Both the position numbers and the translations under genes were made by a program. From Macrostomum hystrix (lineage: Eukaryota; Platyhelminthes; Macrostomidae), in assembly GCA_950097015.1 (NCBI GenBank), contig CATNEN010000015.1:417001-481000 (forward strand): DNA of 64,000 nucleotides, written 5' to 3'. Positions 48,380-60,809 of the stretch are shown in pieces. The notes under the pieces are model-generated. The model was not told the origin of the DNA. It did not search any database and saw only the letters and a list, made by a program, of their open reading frames with translations. Position 1 is the stretch's first letter, and each line of letters starts with the position of its first letter.

Positions 48380-50534
48380 CATGGGTCGGCAAACTTTTTA
48401 GCGAGCGGGCCACGGGGAGAACCTATAGGACGACAGCGGGCCGTATTAACTGTAGGAATATGAGAAAGGGGGGAGATGAGACACAGGATAGATGAGAAAT
48501 GGGAGAGATGAGACACCGGATAGACGAGAAATGGGAGAGATGAGACACCGGATAGACGAGAAATGGGAGAGATGAGACACCGGATAGACGAGACAGGGGA
48601 AGGATGAGCCAGAGATGAGAATAGATAAGACTGGAGAGAGACGGGAGACACGGCAGATGAGACAGGGGAGAGATAATTAGACACAGGACAGATAAGACGC
48701 TGGAGAGATGAGACAGGGGAGAGATAATTAGACACAGGACAGATAAGACACTGGAGAGATGAGACAGGGGAGAGATAATTAGACACAGGACAGATAAGAC
48801 ACTGGAGAGATGAGACAGGGGAGAGATAATTAGACACAGGACAGATAAGACACGGCAGAGATGAGACAGGGGAGAGATAATTAGACACAGGACAGATAAG
48901 ACACTGGAGAGATGAGACAGGGGAGAGATAATTAGACACAGGACAGATAAGACACTGGAGAGATGAGACAGGGGAGAGATAATTAGACACAGGACAGATA
49001 AGACACTGGAGAGATGAGACAGGGGAGAGATAATTAGACACAGGACAGATAAGACACTGGAGAGATGAGACAGGGGAGAGATAATTAGACACAGGACAGA
49101 TAAGACACTGGAGAGATGAGACAGGGGAGAGATAATTAGACACAGGACAGATAAGACACGGCAGAGATGAGACAGGGGAGAGATAATTAGACACAGGACA
49201 GATAAGACACTGGAGAGATGAGACAGGGGAGAGATAATTAGACACAGGACAGATAAGACACTGGAGAGATGAGACAGGGGAGAGATAATTAGACACAGGA
49301 CAGATAAGACACTGGAGAGATGAGACAGGGGAGAGATAATTAGACACAGGACAGATAAGACACTGGAGAGATGAGACAGGGGAGAGATAATTAGACACAG
49401 GACAGATAAGACACTGGAGAGATGAGACAGGGGAGAGATAATTAGACACAGGACAGATAAGACACTGGAGAGATGAGACAGCGGAGAGATAATTAGACAC
49501 AGGACAGATAAGACACTGGAGAGATGAGACAGGGGAGAGATAATTAGACACAGGACAGATAAGACACTGGAGAGATGAGACAGGGGAGAGATAATTAGAC
49601 ACAGGACAGATAAGACACTGGAGAGATGAGACAGGGGAGAGATAATTAGACACAGGACAGATAAGACACTGGAGAGATGAGACAGGGGAGAGATAATTAG
49701 ACACAGGACAGATAAGACACTGGAGAGATGAGACAGGGGAGAGATAATTAGACACAGGACAGATAAGACACGGCAGAGATGAGACAGGGGAGAGATAATT
49801 AGACACAGGACAGATAAGACACTGGAGAGATGAGACAGGGGAGAGATAATTAGACACAGGACAGATAAGACACTGGAGAGATGAGACAGGGGAGAGATAA
49901 TTAGACACAGGACAGATAAGACACTGGAGAGATGAGACAGGGGAGAGATAATTAGACACAGGACAGATAAGACGCTGGAGAGATGAGACAGGGGAGAGAT
50001 AATTAGACACAGGACAGATAAGACACGGCAGAGATGAGACAGGGGAGAGATAATTAGACACAGGACAGATAAGACGCTGGAGAGATGAGACAGGGGAGAG
50101 ATAATTAGACACAGGACAGATAAGACACTGGAGAGATGAGACAGGGGAGAGATAATTAGACACAGGACAGATAAGACACTGGAGAGATGAGACAGGGAGA
50201 GATAATTAGACACAGGACAGATAAGACACGGCAGAGATGAGACAGGGGAGAGATAATTAGACACAGGACAGATAAGACACTGGAGAGATGAGACAGGGAG
50301 AGATAATTAGACACAGGACAGATAAGACACGGCAGAGATGAGACAGGGGAGAGATAATTAGACACAGGACAGATAAGACACTGGAGAGATGAGACAGGGG
50401 AGAGATAATTAGACACAGGACAGATAAGACGCTGGAGAGATGAGACAGGATACTATAAGTGGTGGAAGGGGCAACGGGCCAGATTTAGGGGCTTCGAGGG
50501 CCGCATCTGGCCCTCTGGAGTTTGCCGACCCCTG
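48380..50534. mobile_element. hAT-type non-autonomous element filled by a 51-bp minisatellite
   Basis: The right end reads inward CAGGGGTCGGCAAACT (reverse complement of 50519-50534) and the left end CATGGGTCGGCAAACT (48380-48395), one mismatch apart and typical of hAT ends. Perfect 8-bp target duplications CTTTAGAT flank it (48372-48379 and 50535-50542); 8 bp is the hAT hallmark. Subterminal GGGCC-rich segments follow. The interior is about 5 units of 30 bp (48465-48610) and about 35 units of 51 bp (48650-50445). No transposase is encoded. Confidence 0.88.
48650..50445. repeat. Minisatellite, 51-bp unit, about 35 copies, inside the hAT-like element
   Basis: The unit includes ACAGATAAGACACTGGAGAG, ATGAGACAGGGGAGAG and ATAATTAGACACAGG. 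Variants are ACACGGCAG and ACGCTGG. Two near-600-codon minus-strand frames arise only because 51 is a multiple of 3. Confidence 0.95.
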
Positions 50535-50542
50535 CTTTAGAT

Positions 50543-51660
50543 TATTTAATGCGAATATAGAATAAAAAGGTAAAACAATAAAACTAGAATTAAATATTTG
50601 ACAATTATGTTTGGGCGCGCATTGTAAATATTGGGGAGAAATATTAAATATACAGGGGAATCCCGCACAAAGAAGGGATTAAATAAAAAGGGAAATCTAA
50701 AAAGGCATACATGCTGGAATATTTGAGAAAAAAAGAGAATCTAAAAAGTGTAAAATAAAACATGAAGTGCCAATTAAAAACGTTTTTTGATATTGCAGCA
50801 AATTTGAAGTAGAAAAATAGGTAAAAGTAGTAAAAGTAAAAACAAAACATTAATTTGGGAACTAAAAAACTTTTAGGTAAAAATGTTGAGGCAGAGATTG
50901 GGGTGAAGGGCAATTAGAAAAAATCAATTACTTGAAACCTCTGAAATTTATCTTTGCATTTATTCGAGGGACGGTTAACAACCGATCCCAAAGCACGAGA
51001 AATGAAATGATGCTTACATCGTCTGTTGAAATGAAATGGACGATATCACTTTGGCAATATCAGATTACACGCTACGACTTTGGGAAACTCTCATTTTCTT
51101 AGGCTATTGGGACTATTAGGAAAATTAGGACTGACAATGTTCTTGCAGCATTTCATCGTCCGAAAATTTCCCACCATTTGTTTACAACCGTTTTAGCATT
51201 AAAAAACTATTTGCGAACAAAGATTGAAGAATATTTATTCTCCTAAAATCAAAATTGCTTTTTAAAAGCGAAGGCAGCTTCACATTTAAAGTCTGAAATT
51301 CTCGAAAAGTTAGTTTGCAAAAATAATAAAACTGTTTTGATTCCTTGTCTGAAAAAAAGCAATCTTAGTCAACAGGAAATTGCATCGCTGTTGCTGTTCA
51401 TATACAAATGTCATAAAACTTGACATTCTTACACTTGTCAAATGCATGTCGCATCGCTCTACTTACAGTAGGCTTATTTGAAAAAACTTTAGTTTCTGGG
51501 AAATCAAGTAGACAAGAAAATTTTTATAAGTCGAAAAGAATAGTTTATAGTAAAGTGAAAATTATTGAGCACTAAAGTTAACTTGACTGCCGCTCAAAAT
51601 CTTGTAAATTGAAAACGTTTAAAAATCTCTGTAGCTCTACAGAATTAGGCTTATCAAAGT
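50543..51660. other. Intergenic, A/T-rich, nothing recognised
   Basis: No coding or RNA feature seen over about 1.1 kb. Confidence 0.5.
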
Positions 51661-51664
51661 TCCT

Positions 51665-52215
51665 TTGATACACCTAATAGCTACCGCTCAGGTACACCTC
51701 AGCTGCCACTCAGGTACACCTCAGCTTCCCCTCAGCTACCCCCAGTTCCCTCAGCTACCCCCAGTTCCCTCAGCTACCCCCAGTTCCCTCAGCTACCCCC
51801 AGTTCCATCAGCTACCCCTCAGCTATCCCCAGATCCTTCAGCTACCCCTCAGCTAACCCCAGATCCTTCAGCTACCCCTCAGCTAACCCCAGATCCTTCA
51901 GCTACCCCTCAGCTACCCCCAGTTCCATCAGCTACCCCTCAGCTATCCCCAGATCCTCCAGCTACCCCTCAGCTAACCCCAGATCCTTCAGCTACCCCTC
52001 AGCTAACCCCAGATCCTTCAGCTACCCCTCAGCTATCCCCAGATCCCTCAGCTATCCCCAGTTCCCTCAGCTACCCCCAGTTCGCTCAGCTACCTCCAGT
52101 TCCCTCAGCTACCCCCCAGTCCCCTGAGCTACCCCCAGTTCGCTCAGCTACCCCCAGTTCGCTCAGCTACCTCCAGTTCCCTCAGCTACCCCCAGTTCCC
52201 TCAGCTACCCCTCAA
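51665..52215. repeat. C/T-rich minisatellite, mixed 19-bp and about 32-bp units
   Basis: CTCAGCTACCCCCAGTTCC units alternate with CAGCTACCCCTCAGCTAACC plus CCAGATCCTT blocks. Confidence 0.88.
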
Positions 52216-52995
52216 CGACTCCATTTCCTATTTCTCGCTGTATTTCTCCCATTCAGCGGTCCAAGCTCCATCGAACAGCATCTGCAGTAGCAGTGGCAAA
52301 GCGTAAATCATTAACTGCCTTGCAGGTCATTGTGTTGGAGTAAAATCGCTGACGCAGAAATCACACGGCAGACTGCATCGCAGGCGGGGGTCCCCGATGC
52401 TTGGACGGCCCAGTTTGGACGGCATCCCGCGGTGCCGTGGGAGGAGCTCAGGAAAAGCCTTGGACTCGGTGAGGATCGAGTCGGGTCGGATTGCACAAGT
52501 CGGCTGGGATTTATTTTGGGGGAAGAATTGACTGTTTGAAAAAACTCGCAAATCTTTAATTTTAGCCGGCCAGAGCCGCAGTGGGGGAGCCACTCTTGGA
52601 GCAAATTGAGAGGCTCCGCAGCTCATTGTCCAGTTTAAATTGCTTCTTAGAAAATAAGTCAAATCTGTGAAGAGACTATAGGCCAATTAACTAGCCTGCA
52701 CGGTCGAGCTTTTTTCTCGGCATCAACGCAACTCTGGGGCTGCCTGCTGATTTGGCAGTCAATTTGACACCATCGACAAGTGGGCCCTGATCCCTTAGTG
52801 CGTGCGCTTCGGACCTCACACTTTCACCTCTTAATACGCCCTATTTAATCGTTCCATTGTCTGATGCGAAATCGCATCCCTTTGGGAGAATTCGGAGATG
52901 AGGCCCCAGCTGGTTTGGCGAGAACGATTAATTGGCTAATGCTGAGCCATTGTTGGACAATCATGTCCAACACTTTCCAGATCCTTTGGTCTATT
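52216..52995. other. Intergenic, nothing recognised
   Basis: Higher G+C than its neighbours around 52340-52640, with overlapping frames on both strands but no recognisable family. Confidence 0.5.
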
Positions 52996-53002
52996 TGCTT
53001 AG

Positions 53003-53515
53003 ACACCTCTGTTAGACACCTCTGTTAGACACCTCTGTTAGACATCTCTGTTAGACATCTCTGTTAGACACCTCTGTTAGACATCTCTGTTAGACATCTC
53101 TGTTAGACACCTCTGTTAGACACCTCTGTTAGACACCTCTGTTAGACATCTCTGTTAGACACCTCTGTTAGACATCTCTGTTAGACACCTCTGTTAGACA
53201 TCTCTGTTAGACACCTCTGTTAGACAACTCTGTTAGACATCTCTGTTAGACACATCTGTTAGACACCTCTGTTAGACACCTCTGTTAGACACCTCTGTTA
53301 GACACCTCTGTTAGACACCTCTGTTAGACACCTCTGTTAGACACCTCTGTTAGACACCTCTTTTAGACACCTCTGTTAGACACCTCTTTTAGACACATCT
53401 GTTAGACACCTCTGTTAGACATCTCTGTTAGACACCTCTTTTAGACACATCTGTTAGACACCTCTGTTAGACACCTCTGTTAGACACCTCTTTTAGAGAC
53501 CTCTTTTATAGACAC
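53003..53515. repeat. Minisatellite, 13-bp unit, about 39 copies
   Basis: The unit is ACACCTCTGTTAG with ACATCTCTGTTAG and CTCTTTTAG variants. Confidence 0.94.
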
Positions 53516-54080
53516 AGATAGTTCAGGGTGAGTCAGCTGCAGCTACTAAACTCTGAGCACAGTGGCATTGAGTCTAATTAATTGCTCAATGTTGCATTCT
53601 CAAACAATTTACACACTCGAAAGGCACGGCTGGAATACACTGCATATTAAGAAATGCATTTTCATGCGACAATTCTGCTGCCTAACCCAGAGCACAGTCT
53701 ATCAACGTTTTTTGTAGGAGACAATTAAAACACCGTAGATTGAAAGGTAGTAAACTCGCAACAATAATCAGTGACAAAATGGGCTATCTTTCAGAATGCA
53801 GGCCTTGCACAGAATGAGTTTCAGACGCGCTTAATTGAAGCCCGAGTGGCTTCTGCTGCTGGGGCGAGAGACCAGTGACTGATGGGGCTGGAGACTGTGA
53901 GCCCTGCTATCTCACTCACTCTCACCTCCCCTCAGCTCTCATGTTCTTGGCGTTGTGTCCAAACTCTCCGCCCACCTGTCAATCAAATTGAAAACTTACG
54001 GGACAGTCCGATTGCGCGAGTACTGTACCTGGTGGAATTGAAGCCTTGTCAAGACAATTATTCCTGAATTCGAAGTCTGC
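53516..54080. other. Intergenic, nothing recognised
   Basis: About 560 bp of single-copy-looking DNA. Confidence 0.5.
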
Positions 54081-54087
54081 ACAACGC

Positions 54088-54850
54088 AGAGAAAAGAGAA
54101 GAGAGGAGAGGAGAGGAGAGGAGAGGAGAGGAGAGGAGAGGAGATGAGGGGAGAGGAGAGGAGAGGAGAGGAGAGAATGAATAGGAGAAGAGAGGATAGA
54201 GAGGAGTGGAGAGGAGATGATGGGAGAGGAGAGGAGAGGAGAGGAGAGGAGAGAAGAGAAGAGAAGGGGAGAGAATAGGAGAGGAGAGGAGATGAGGGGA
54301 GAGAAGAGAAGAGAAGGGGAGAGGAGAGGAGAGGAGAGGATAGAGAGGAGAGAATAGGAGAGGAGAGAATAGGAGAGGAGAGAATAGGAGAGGAGAGGAG
54401 AGGAGAGGAGAGGATAGAGAGGAGAGGATAGGAGAGGAGAGGATAGGAGAGGAGAGGATAGGAGAGGAGAGAATAGGAGAGGAGAGGATAGGAGAGGAGA
54501 GGATAGGAGAGGAGAGGATAGGAGAGGAGAGGAGAGGATAGGATAGGAGAGGAGAGGAGAGGAGAGGAGAGGAGAGGAGAGGAGAGGATAGGAGAGGAGA
54601 GGATAGGAGAGGAGAGGAGAGGAGAGGAGAGGAGAGGAGAGGAGAGGAGAGGATAGGAGAGGAGAGGATAGGAGAGGAGAGGATAGGAGAGGAGAGGATA
54701 GGAGAGGAGAGGAGAGGAGAGGATAGGAGAGGAGAGGATAGGAGAGGAGAGGAGAGGAGAGGATAGGAGAGGAGAGGAGAGGAGAGGAGAGGATAGGAGA
54801 GGAGAGGAGAGGAGAGGATAGGAGAGGAGAGGATAGGAGAGGAGAAGAGA
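54088..54850. repeat. Pentanucleotide array (AGGAG/GATAG), about 760 bp
   Basis: Nearly pure purine on the plus strand, built on GAGAG, GATAG and GAAGAG 5-mers. Long minus-strand Ser/Leu/Pro frames are artefacts. Confidence 0.95.
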
Positions 54851-54911
54851 AAGCAGTGCCAGCCATGCACGGCAGTCCCGGGTTTACCTGGGTGGTCCGG
54901 TAGCTCTCCGC

Positions 54912-54965
54912 GTGTGAGCAGTGAGCAGTGAGCAGTGAGCAGTGAGCAGTGAGAAGTGAGCAGTT
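54912..54965. repeat. 7-bp tandem repeat (GAGCAGT), about 7 copies
   Basis: A short direct array immediately after the pentamer tract. Confidence 0.85.
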
Positions 54966-55204
54966 GTGGTCGCAGCGGCAGAGACCCCATCAACACGCAG
55001 CAGCAGCCTGGGAACCCACTAATGGCCACTTGGCTGGCGAAGTGCATTCTTAATGACAAAATTGCCTCCCTCACCATTTCATATAAGATGAGAATAATAT
55101 TTAGACACAGTTGATTTTTTTACGTACAGTTAAGTTCAAGTTCTGCAAGTTCTTCGGTTACAAAATTTAACCTTAGAATGAGGCTTTATATTTTGTATTC
55201 GTTT

Positions 55205-55440
55205 ACTAAAACACTTTCTTTAATTCCACTTTGTCTCTTCTCCACTCCTCCTCCCCTCTCAAATCCTTTCCTCCTTTCTCTCCTCTCTCTCCTCTCTCCC
55301 TCCTCTCTTCCTCCTCTCTCCCTCCTCCCTCCCTCCTCTTTTTCCCCTCCCTCCCTCCTCTCTCCCTCCTCCCTCCTCTCTCCCTCCTCCCTCCCTCCTC
55401 TCTCCCTCCTCTCTCCCTTCTCTCCCTCCACCCTTCGTTC
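55205..55440. repeat. Pyrimidine-rich microsatellite (CTCCCTCCTCT-like)
   Basis: About 235 bp, nearly all C/T on the plus strand. Confidence 0.85.
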
Positions 55441-56125
55441 CCCTGTCTCTAAAATCCATTCCTACCAGAATGCAACAAACAGTAGATGGTCATTCAGTCT
55501 CCATGCTCACTCAAATTAAAAATGGCAACTGAGTGAGTCCATTCTCAACTGATTGCCCGGACTCAACAGGCCATGAAGCGAAACTTCCCAATGCTTCAGG
55601 TGGCTGCGCTCATGTCTTCGGGCCATTTGAGCATAGCTGACTGGCTGGCTGCTCATTAGCAATGGGGACAGACAGTCAGACACCGCTTCAACACTGTTCC
55701 CGGCCATTGTCTGCAAATGTATATTTTATATTAGCAATTCGGCTGGAGAAATCGCAGCCTCACGCTGAGAAGGAGCGTCTGTCACCGTCTCGAGGCCGCG
55801 AAGCTTTTCGGGTGGCTGGAATCGATCCAAGACCATGACAGATTGCTTCTGGAAGACCCGCTCATTGCGATTCCAGTGAGCACCGCCCCTACCCCACTTA
55901 CAATGCTCGCGGCCCTGACCCGTCTGTCCATTAGTGGCTTCCTTTTGTGTCGCCTAATTAATCATATCGAAATAAATCTTTTAAAGGCTTGTTGAGGCCG
56001 CTCAAAATTGTTTTTCTCTCCTAGTAGATAACTCAACTGCAATGTATAGGAATGCTTGTTAAAATTTATTGGAAAGTGGAAAGTTAGAGCAGGCTTGAAC
56101 TTGACACTACATTCCGTTAGAGACA
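55441..56125. other. Intergenic, nothing recognised
   Basis: No gene or repeat family identified. Confidence 0.5.
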
Positions 56126-56136
56126 GAAACGCGGGG

Positions 56137-57655
56137 AGAGACTGACAGGCAGAGACTGATAGGCAGAGACTGACAGGGAGAGACTGACAGGGAGAGACTG
56201 ACAGGGAGAGACAGACAAGGAGAGACAGACAGGGAAAGACAGACAGGGAAAGACTGACAGGGAAAGACAGACAGGGAGAGACTGACAGGGAAAGACAGAC
56301 AGGGAGAGACTGACAGGGAGAGACTGACAGGGAGAGACTGACAGGGAGAGACTGACAGGGAAAGACAGACAGGGAGAGACTGACAGGGAGAGACTGACAG
56401 GGAGAGACTGACAGGGAAAGACAGACAGGGAGAGACTGACAGGGAGAGACTGACAGGGAAAGACAGACATGGAGAGACTGACAGGGAAAGACAGACAGGG
56501 AGAGACTGACAGGGAAAGACAGACAGGGAGAGACTGACAGGGAGAGACAGACAGGGAGAGACTGACAGGGAAAGACAGACAGGGAGAGACAGACAGGGAG
56601 AGACTGACAGGGAGAGACTGACAGGGAAAGACAGACAGGGAGAGACTGACAGGGAGAGACTGACAGGGAAAGACAGACAGGGAGAGACTGACAGGGAGAG
56701 ACTGACAGGGAAAGACAGACAGGGAGAGACTGACAGGGAAAGACAGACAGGGAGAGACTGACAGGGAGAGACTGACAGGGAGAGACAGACAGGGAGAGAC
56801 AGACAGGGAGAGACTGACAGGGAGAGACTGACAGGGAGAGACAGACAGGGAGAGACTGACAGGGAGAGACTGACAGGGAAAGACAGACAGGGAGAGACTG
56901 ACAGGGAAAGACAGACAGGGAGAGACTGACAGGGAGAGACTGACAGGGAGAGACAGACAGGGAGAGACTGACAGGGAGAGACAGACAGGGAGAGACTGAC
57001 AGGGAGAGACTGACAGGGAAAGACAGACAGGGAGAGACTGACAGGGAGAGACTGACAGGGAAAGACAGACAGGGAGAGACTGACAGGGAAAGACAGACAG
57101 GGAGAGACTGACAGGGAGAGACTGACAGGGAGAGACAGACAGGGAGAGACTGACAGGGAGAGACTGACAGGGAAAGACAGACAGGGAGAGACAGACAGGG
57201 AGAGACTGACAGGGAGAGACTGACAGGGAGAGACTGACAGGGAGAGACTGACAGGGAGAGACTGACAGGGAGAGACTGACAGGGAGAGACAGACAGGGAG
57301 AGACTGACAGGGAGAGACAGACAGGGAGAGACAGACAGGGAGAGACTGACAGGGAAAGACAGACAGGGAGAGACAGACAGGGAGAGACTGACAGGGAGAG
57401 ACTGACAGGGAAAGACAGACAGGGAGAGACTGACAGGGAGAGACTGACAGGGAGAGACTGACAGGGAGAGACTGACAGGGAAAGACAGACAGGGAGAGAC
57501 TGACAGGGAGAGACTGACAGGGAGAGACAGACAGGGAGAGACTGACAGGGAGAGACAGACAGGGAGAGACTGACAGGGAGAGACTGACAGGGAGAGACAG
57601 ACAGGGAGAGACAGACAGGGAGAGACTGACAGGGAGAGACAGACAGGAAGAGACA
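56137..57655. repeat. Minisatellite, 14-bp unit, about 108 copies
   Basis: The unit is GGGAGAGACTGACA with GGGAGAGACAGACA and GGGAAAGACAGACA variants in a complex order. The minus strand stays open in all three frames (up to 568 codons) as an artefact. Confidence 0.95.
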
Positions 57656-57664
57656 GAGAGACAC

Positions 57665-58125
57665 ACAAGGAGACTGTGGGTAGTGATCATTACAAAAAAA
57701 GTGCAGATCGAATATTGATCGCTGAAAATTGACTAATTATCAGTAATTTGATTCGAATATTCGGGGTTATATTTGACTGAATTGTCCCACTAGTTGCAAG
57801 GACCAATCGAATAATCTGTACTCGAATCATCTAAATTCAATGACTGCCTTGGCTGTTTAGCATTCCGTTATTACCGGAGTGGAACAGTTTTGCCTACATT
57901 TTACCTGCTTGATAAACATAATTGCTTTGTTTATCTTACTGACCCCAGCGATCACAATATGCAACGGACATGCACGGCAAGATGGGATTTGTTTATTTAA
58001 TTTAGTTTGCATATTTATCGAATGATTAATAAAAGTATTCATTGAGGCATAACATCCTTCATGAGGCATTTGCATCGCCTATTAACTCTCGAGTGTGACA
58101 TTATAACAGACACTGTGACAGACAG
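57665..58125. other. Intergenic, A/T-rich, nothing recognised
   Basis: About 460 bp between arrays. Confidence 0.5.
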
Positions 58126-58129
58126 TGAG

Positions 58130-59570
58130 ACTCAGGTGAGATGACACAGACTCAGGGTGAGATGACACAGACTCAGGGTGAGATGACACAGACTCAGGGT
58201 GAGATGACACAGACTCAGGGTGAGATGACACAGACTCAGGGTGAGATGAAACAGACTCAGGGTGAGATGAAACAGACTCAGGGTGAGATGACACAGACTC
58301 AGGGTGAGATGACACAGACTCAGGGTGAAATGAAACAGACTCAGGGTGAGATGAAACAGACTCAGGGTGAGATTACACAGACTCAGGGTGAGATGACACA
58401 GACTCAGGGTGAGATGAAACAGACTCAGGGTGAGATGACACAGACTCAAGGTGAGATTACACAGACTCAGGGTGAGATGACACAGATGTACTCAGGGTGA
58501 GATGACACAGACTCAGGGTGAGATGACACAGACTCAGGTGAGATGACACAGTGAGACTCAGGTGAGATGACACAGACTCGGGGTGAGATGACACAGACTC
58601 AGGGTGAGATGACACAGACTCAGGGTGAGATGACACAGACTCAGGGTGAGATGACACAGACTCAGGGTGAGATGAAACAGACTCAGGGTGAGATGAAACA
58701 GACTCAGGGTGAGATGACACAGACTCAGGGTGAGATGACACAGACTCAGGGTGAGATGAAACAGACTCAGGGTGAGATGAAACAGACTCAGGGTGAGATT
58801 ACACAGACTCAGGGTGAGATGAAACAGACTCAGGGTGAGATGACACAGACTCAGGGTGAGATGACACAGACTCAGGGTGAGATGACACAGACTCAGGGTG
58901 AGATGAAACAGACTCAGGGTGAGATGAAACAGACTCAGGGTGAGATTACACAGACTCAGGGTGAGATGAAACAGACTCAGGGTGAGATGACACAGACGTA
59001 CTCAGGGTGAGATGACACAGACTCAGGGTGAGATGACACAGACTCAGGTGAGATGACACAGACTCGGGGTGAGATGACACAGACTCAGGGTGAGATGACA
59101 CAGACTCAGGGTGAGATGACACAGACTCAGGGTGAGATGACACAGACTCAGGGTGAGATGACACAGACTCAGGGTGAGATGACACAGACTCAGGGTGAGA
59201 TGACACAGACTCAAGGTGAGATTACACAGACTCGGGGTGAGATGAAACAGACTCAGGGTGAGATGACACAGACGTACTCAGGGTGAGATGACACAGACTC
59301 AGGGTGAGATGAAACAGACTCAGGGTGAGATGACACAGACGTACTCAGGGTGAGATGACACAGACTCAGGGTGAGATGACACAGACTCAGGTGAGATGAC
59401 ACAGACTCGGGGTGAGATGACACAGACTCAGGGTGAGATGACACAGACTCAGGGTGAGATGACACAGACTCAGGGTGAGATGAAACAGACTCAGGGTGAG
59501 ATGACACAGACTCAGGGTGAGATGACACAGACTCAGGGTGAGATGAAACAGACTCAGGGTGAGATTCAGG
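58130..59570. repeat. Minisatellite, 21-bp unit, about 68 copies, with higher-order blocks
   Basis: The unit contains GAGATGACACAGACTCAGGG; one form has GATGAAACAG. Blocks end in a longer variant with GTACTCAGGG (near 58490, 58999, 59277 and 59342) and restart in the same order, showing block-wise amplification. Confidence 0.95.
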
Positions 59571-59579
59571 TCTCATGCG

Positions 59580-60145
59580 GTTTTGGTGTTGAGAGAGAAG
59601 TGAAGTAAAGAAAGCGAACCGGGTTGCCATAGCGACCATGATCCATCTTCTGAGTAATCATAATTTCCTCGGCAATATTATAAATTATGTTTTTTATTGT
59701 GTACACAATTAGCGGATAGCAATACAGGTGCTTTACTGTATAGCCCTAATCATTGCAACAACTCCCATTGTCCTCATAGTTCTTATTTCACAGCTAGTGC
59801 TAAATAATAGCGATTATCTACTCTTTTCCAACTAGCTCCCCTCGAATATCAGGTGTTAATGACCTCGGGTGGGACCTGCAGTTCAATAACCAATGCATTG
59901 CTTATTGCGTCATTGAGTTATTAAATATTTTGTTTAATTCATTGCCGTCATTATCGTCACAAATTAGGCTTGGTAGCGTTTATGCAAGTGAAACTGACTA
60001 TAACTCCATGTATAATAACTGTACTTAACTGTACTAGCGTACTAGCTATTATGCCCCGAGGGAAATATTTAGCAAATAATTAGATAAAAAGATGGGAAGA
60101 CACAATATTCTTGGTTCTACCCATGAAACCACGTTATTCGTTTGT
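59580..60145. other. Intergenic, A/T-rich, nothing recognised
   Basis: No feature supported. Confidence 0.5.
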
Positions 60146-60154
60146 AAATGAACC

Positions 60155-60805
60155 TGTTAGACAGTTTAGGGAAATGTTAGACTGTATAGGGAGCTGTTAG
60201 ACAGTACAGGGAGCTGTTAGACAGTACAGGGAGCTGTTAGACAGTACAGGGAGCTGTTAGACAGTTCAGGGAGCTGTTAGATAGTACAGGGAGCTGTTAG
60301 ACAGTACAGGGAACTGTTAGACAGTACAGGGAGCTGTTAGACAGTACAGGGAGCTGTAAGACAGTACAGGGAGCTGTTAGACAGTACAGGGAGCTGTTAG
60401 ACAGTACAGGGAGCTGTTAGACAGTACAGGGAACTGTTAGACAGTACAGGGAGCTGTTAGACAGTACAGGGAGCTGTTAGACAGTACAGGGAGCTGTTAG
60501 ACAGTTCAGGGAGCTGTTAGACAGTACAGGGAGCTGTTAGACAGTACAGGGAGCTGTTAGACAGTACAGGGAGCTGTTAGACAGTACAGGGAGCTGTTAG
60601 ACAGTACATGGAGCTGTTAGACAGTACAGGGAGCTGTTAGACAGTTCAGGGAGCTGTTAGACAGTACAGGGAGCTGTTAGACAGTACAGGGAGCTGTTAG
60701 ATAGTACATGGAGCTGTTAGACAGTACAGGGAGCTGTTAGACAGTACAGGGAGCTGTTGGATAGTACAGGGAGTTGTTAGACAGTACAGTGAGGTGTTAG
60801 ACAGA
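60155..60805. repeat. Minisatellite, 20-bp unit, about 32 copies
   Basis: The unit is ACAGTACAGGGAGCTGTTAG with few variants (ACAGTTCAGG, GATAGTAC, GAACTG). Confidence 0.95.
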
Positions 60806-60809
60806 TCAG

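Noticed and set aside
48379-50264. Minus-strand frames of 594 and 613 codons
   Set aside because: They lie wholly in the 51-bp array. Two overlapping frames are equally open because the unit is a multiple of 3; no composition or start context of a gene.
52311-52686. Overlapping minus-strand frames of 97 and 119 codons
   Set aside because: No recognisable domain, no splice or promoter context, and both frames open over the same DNA.
53979-55077. Ser/Leu/Pro-rich frames of 295 and 339 codons
   Set aside because: Translation of the (AGGAG)n tract; two frames open at once.
55962-57690. Three overlapping minus-strand frames of 515-568 codons
   Set aside because: All three frames are open across the 14-bp array, a repeat artefact.
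22441-60805. CRISPR-like arrays
   Set aside because: Repeats are direct head-to-tail with no unique spacers; eukaryotic minisatellites.
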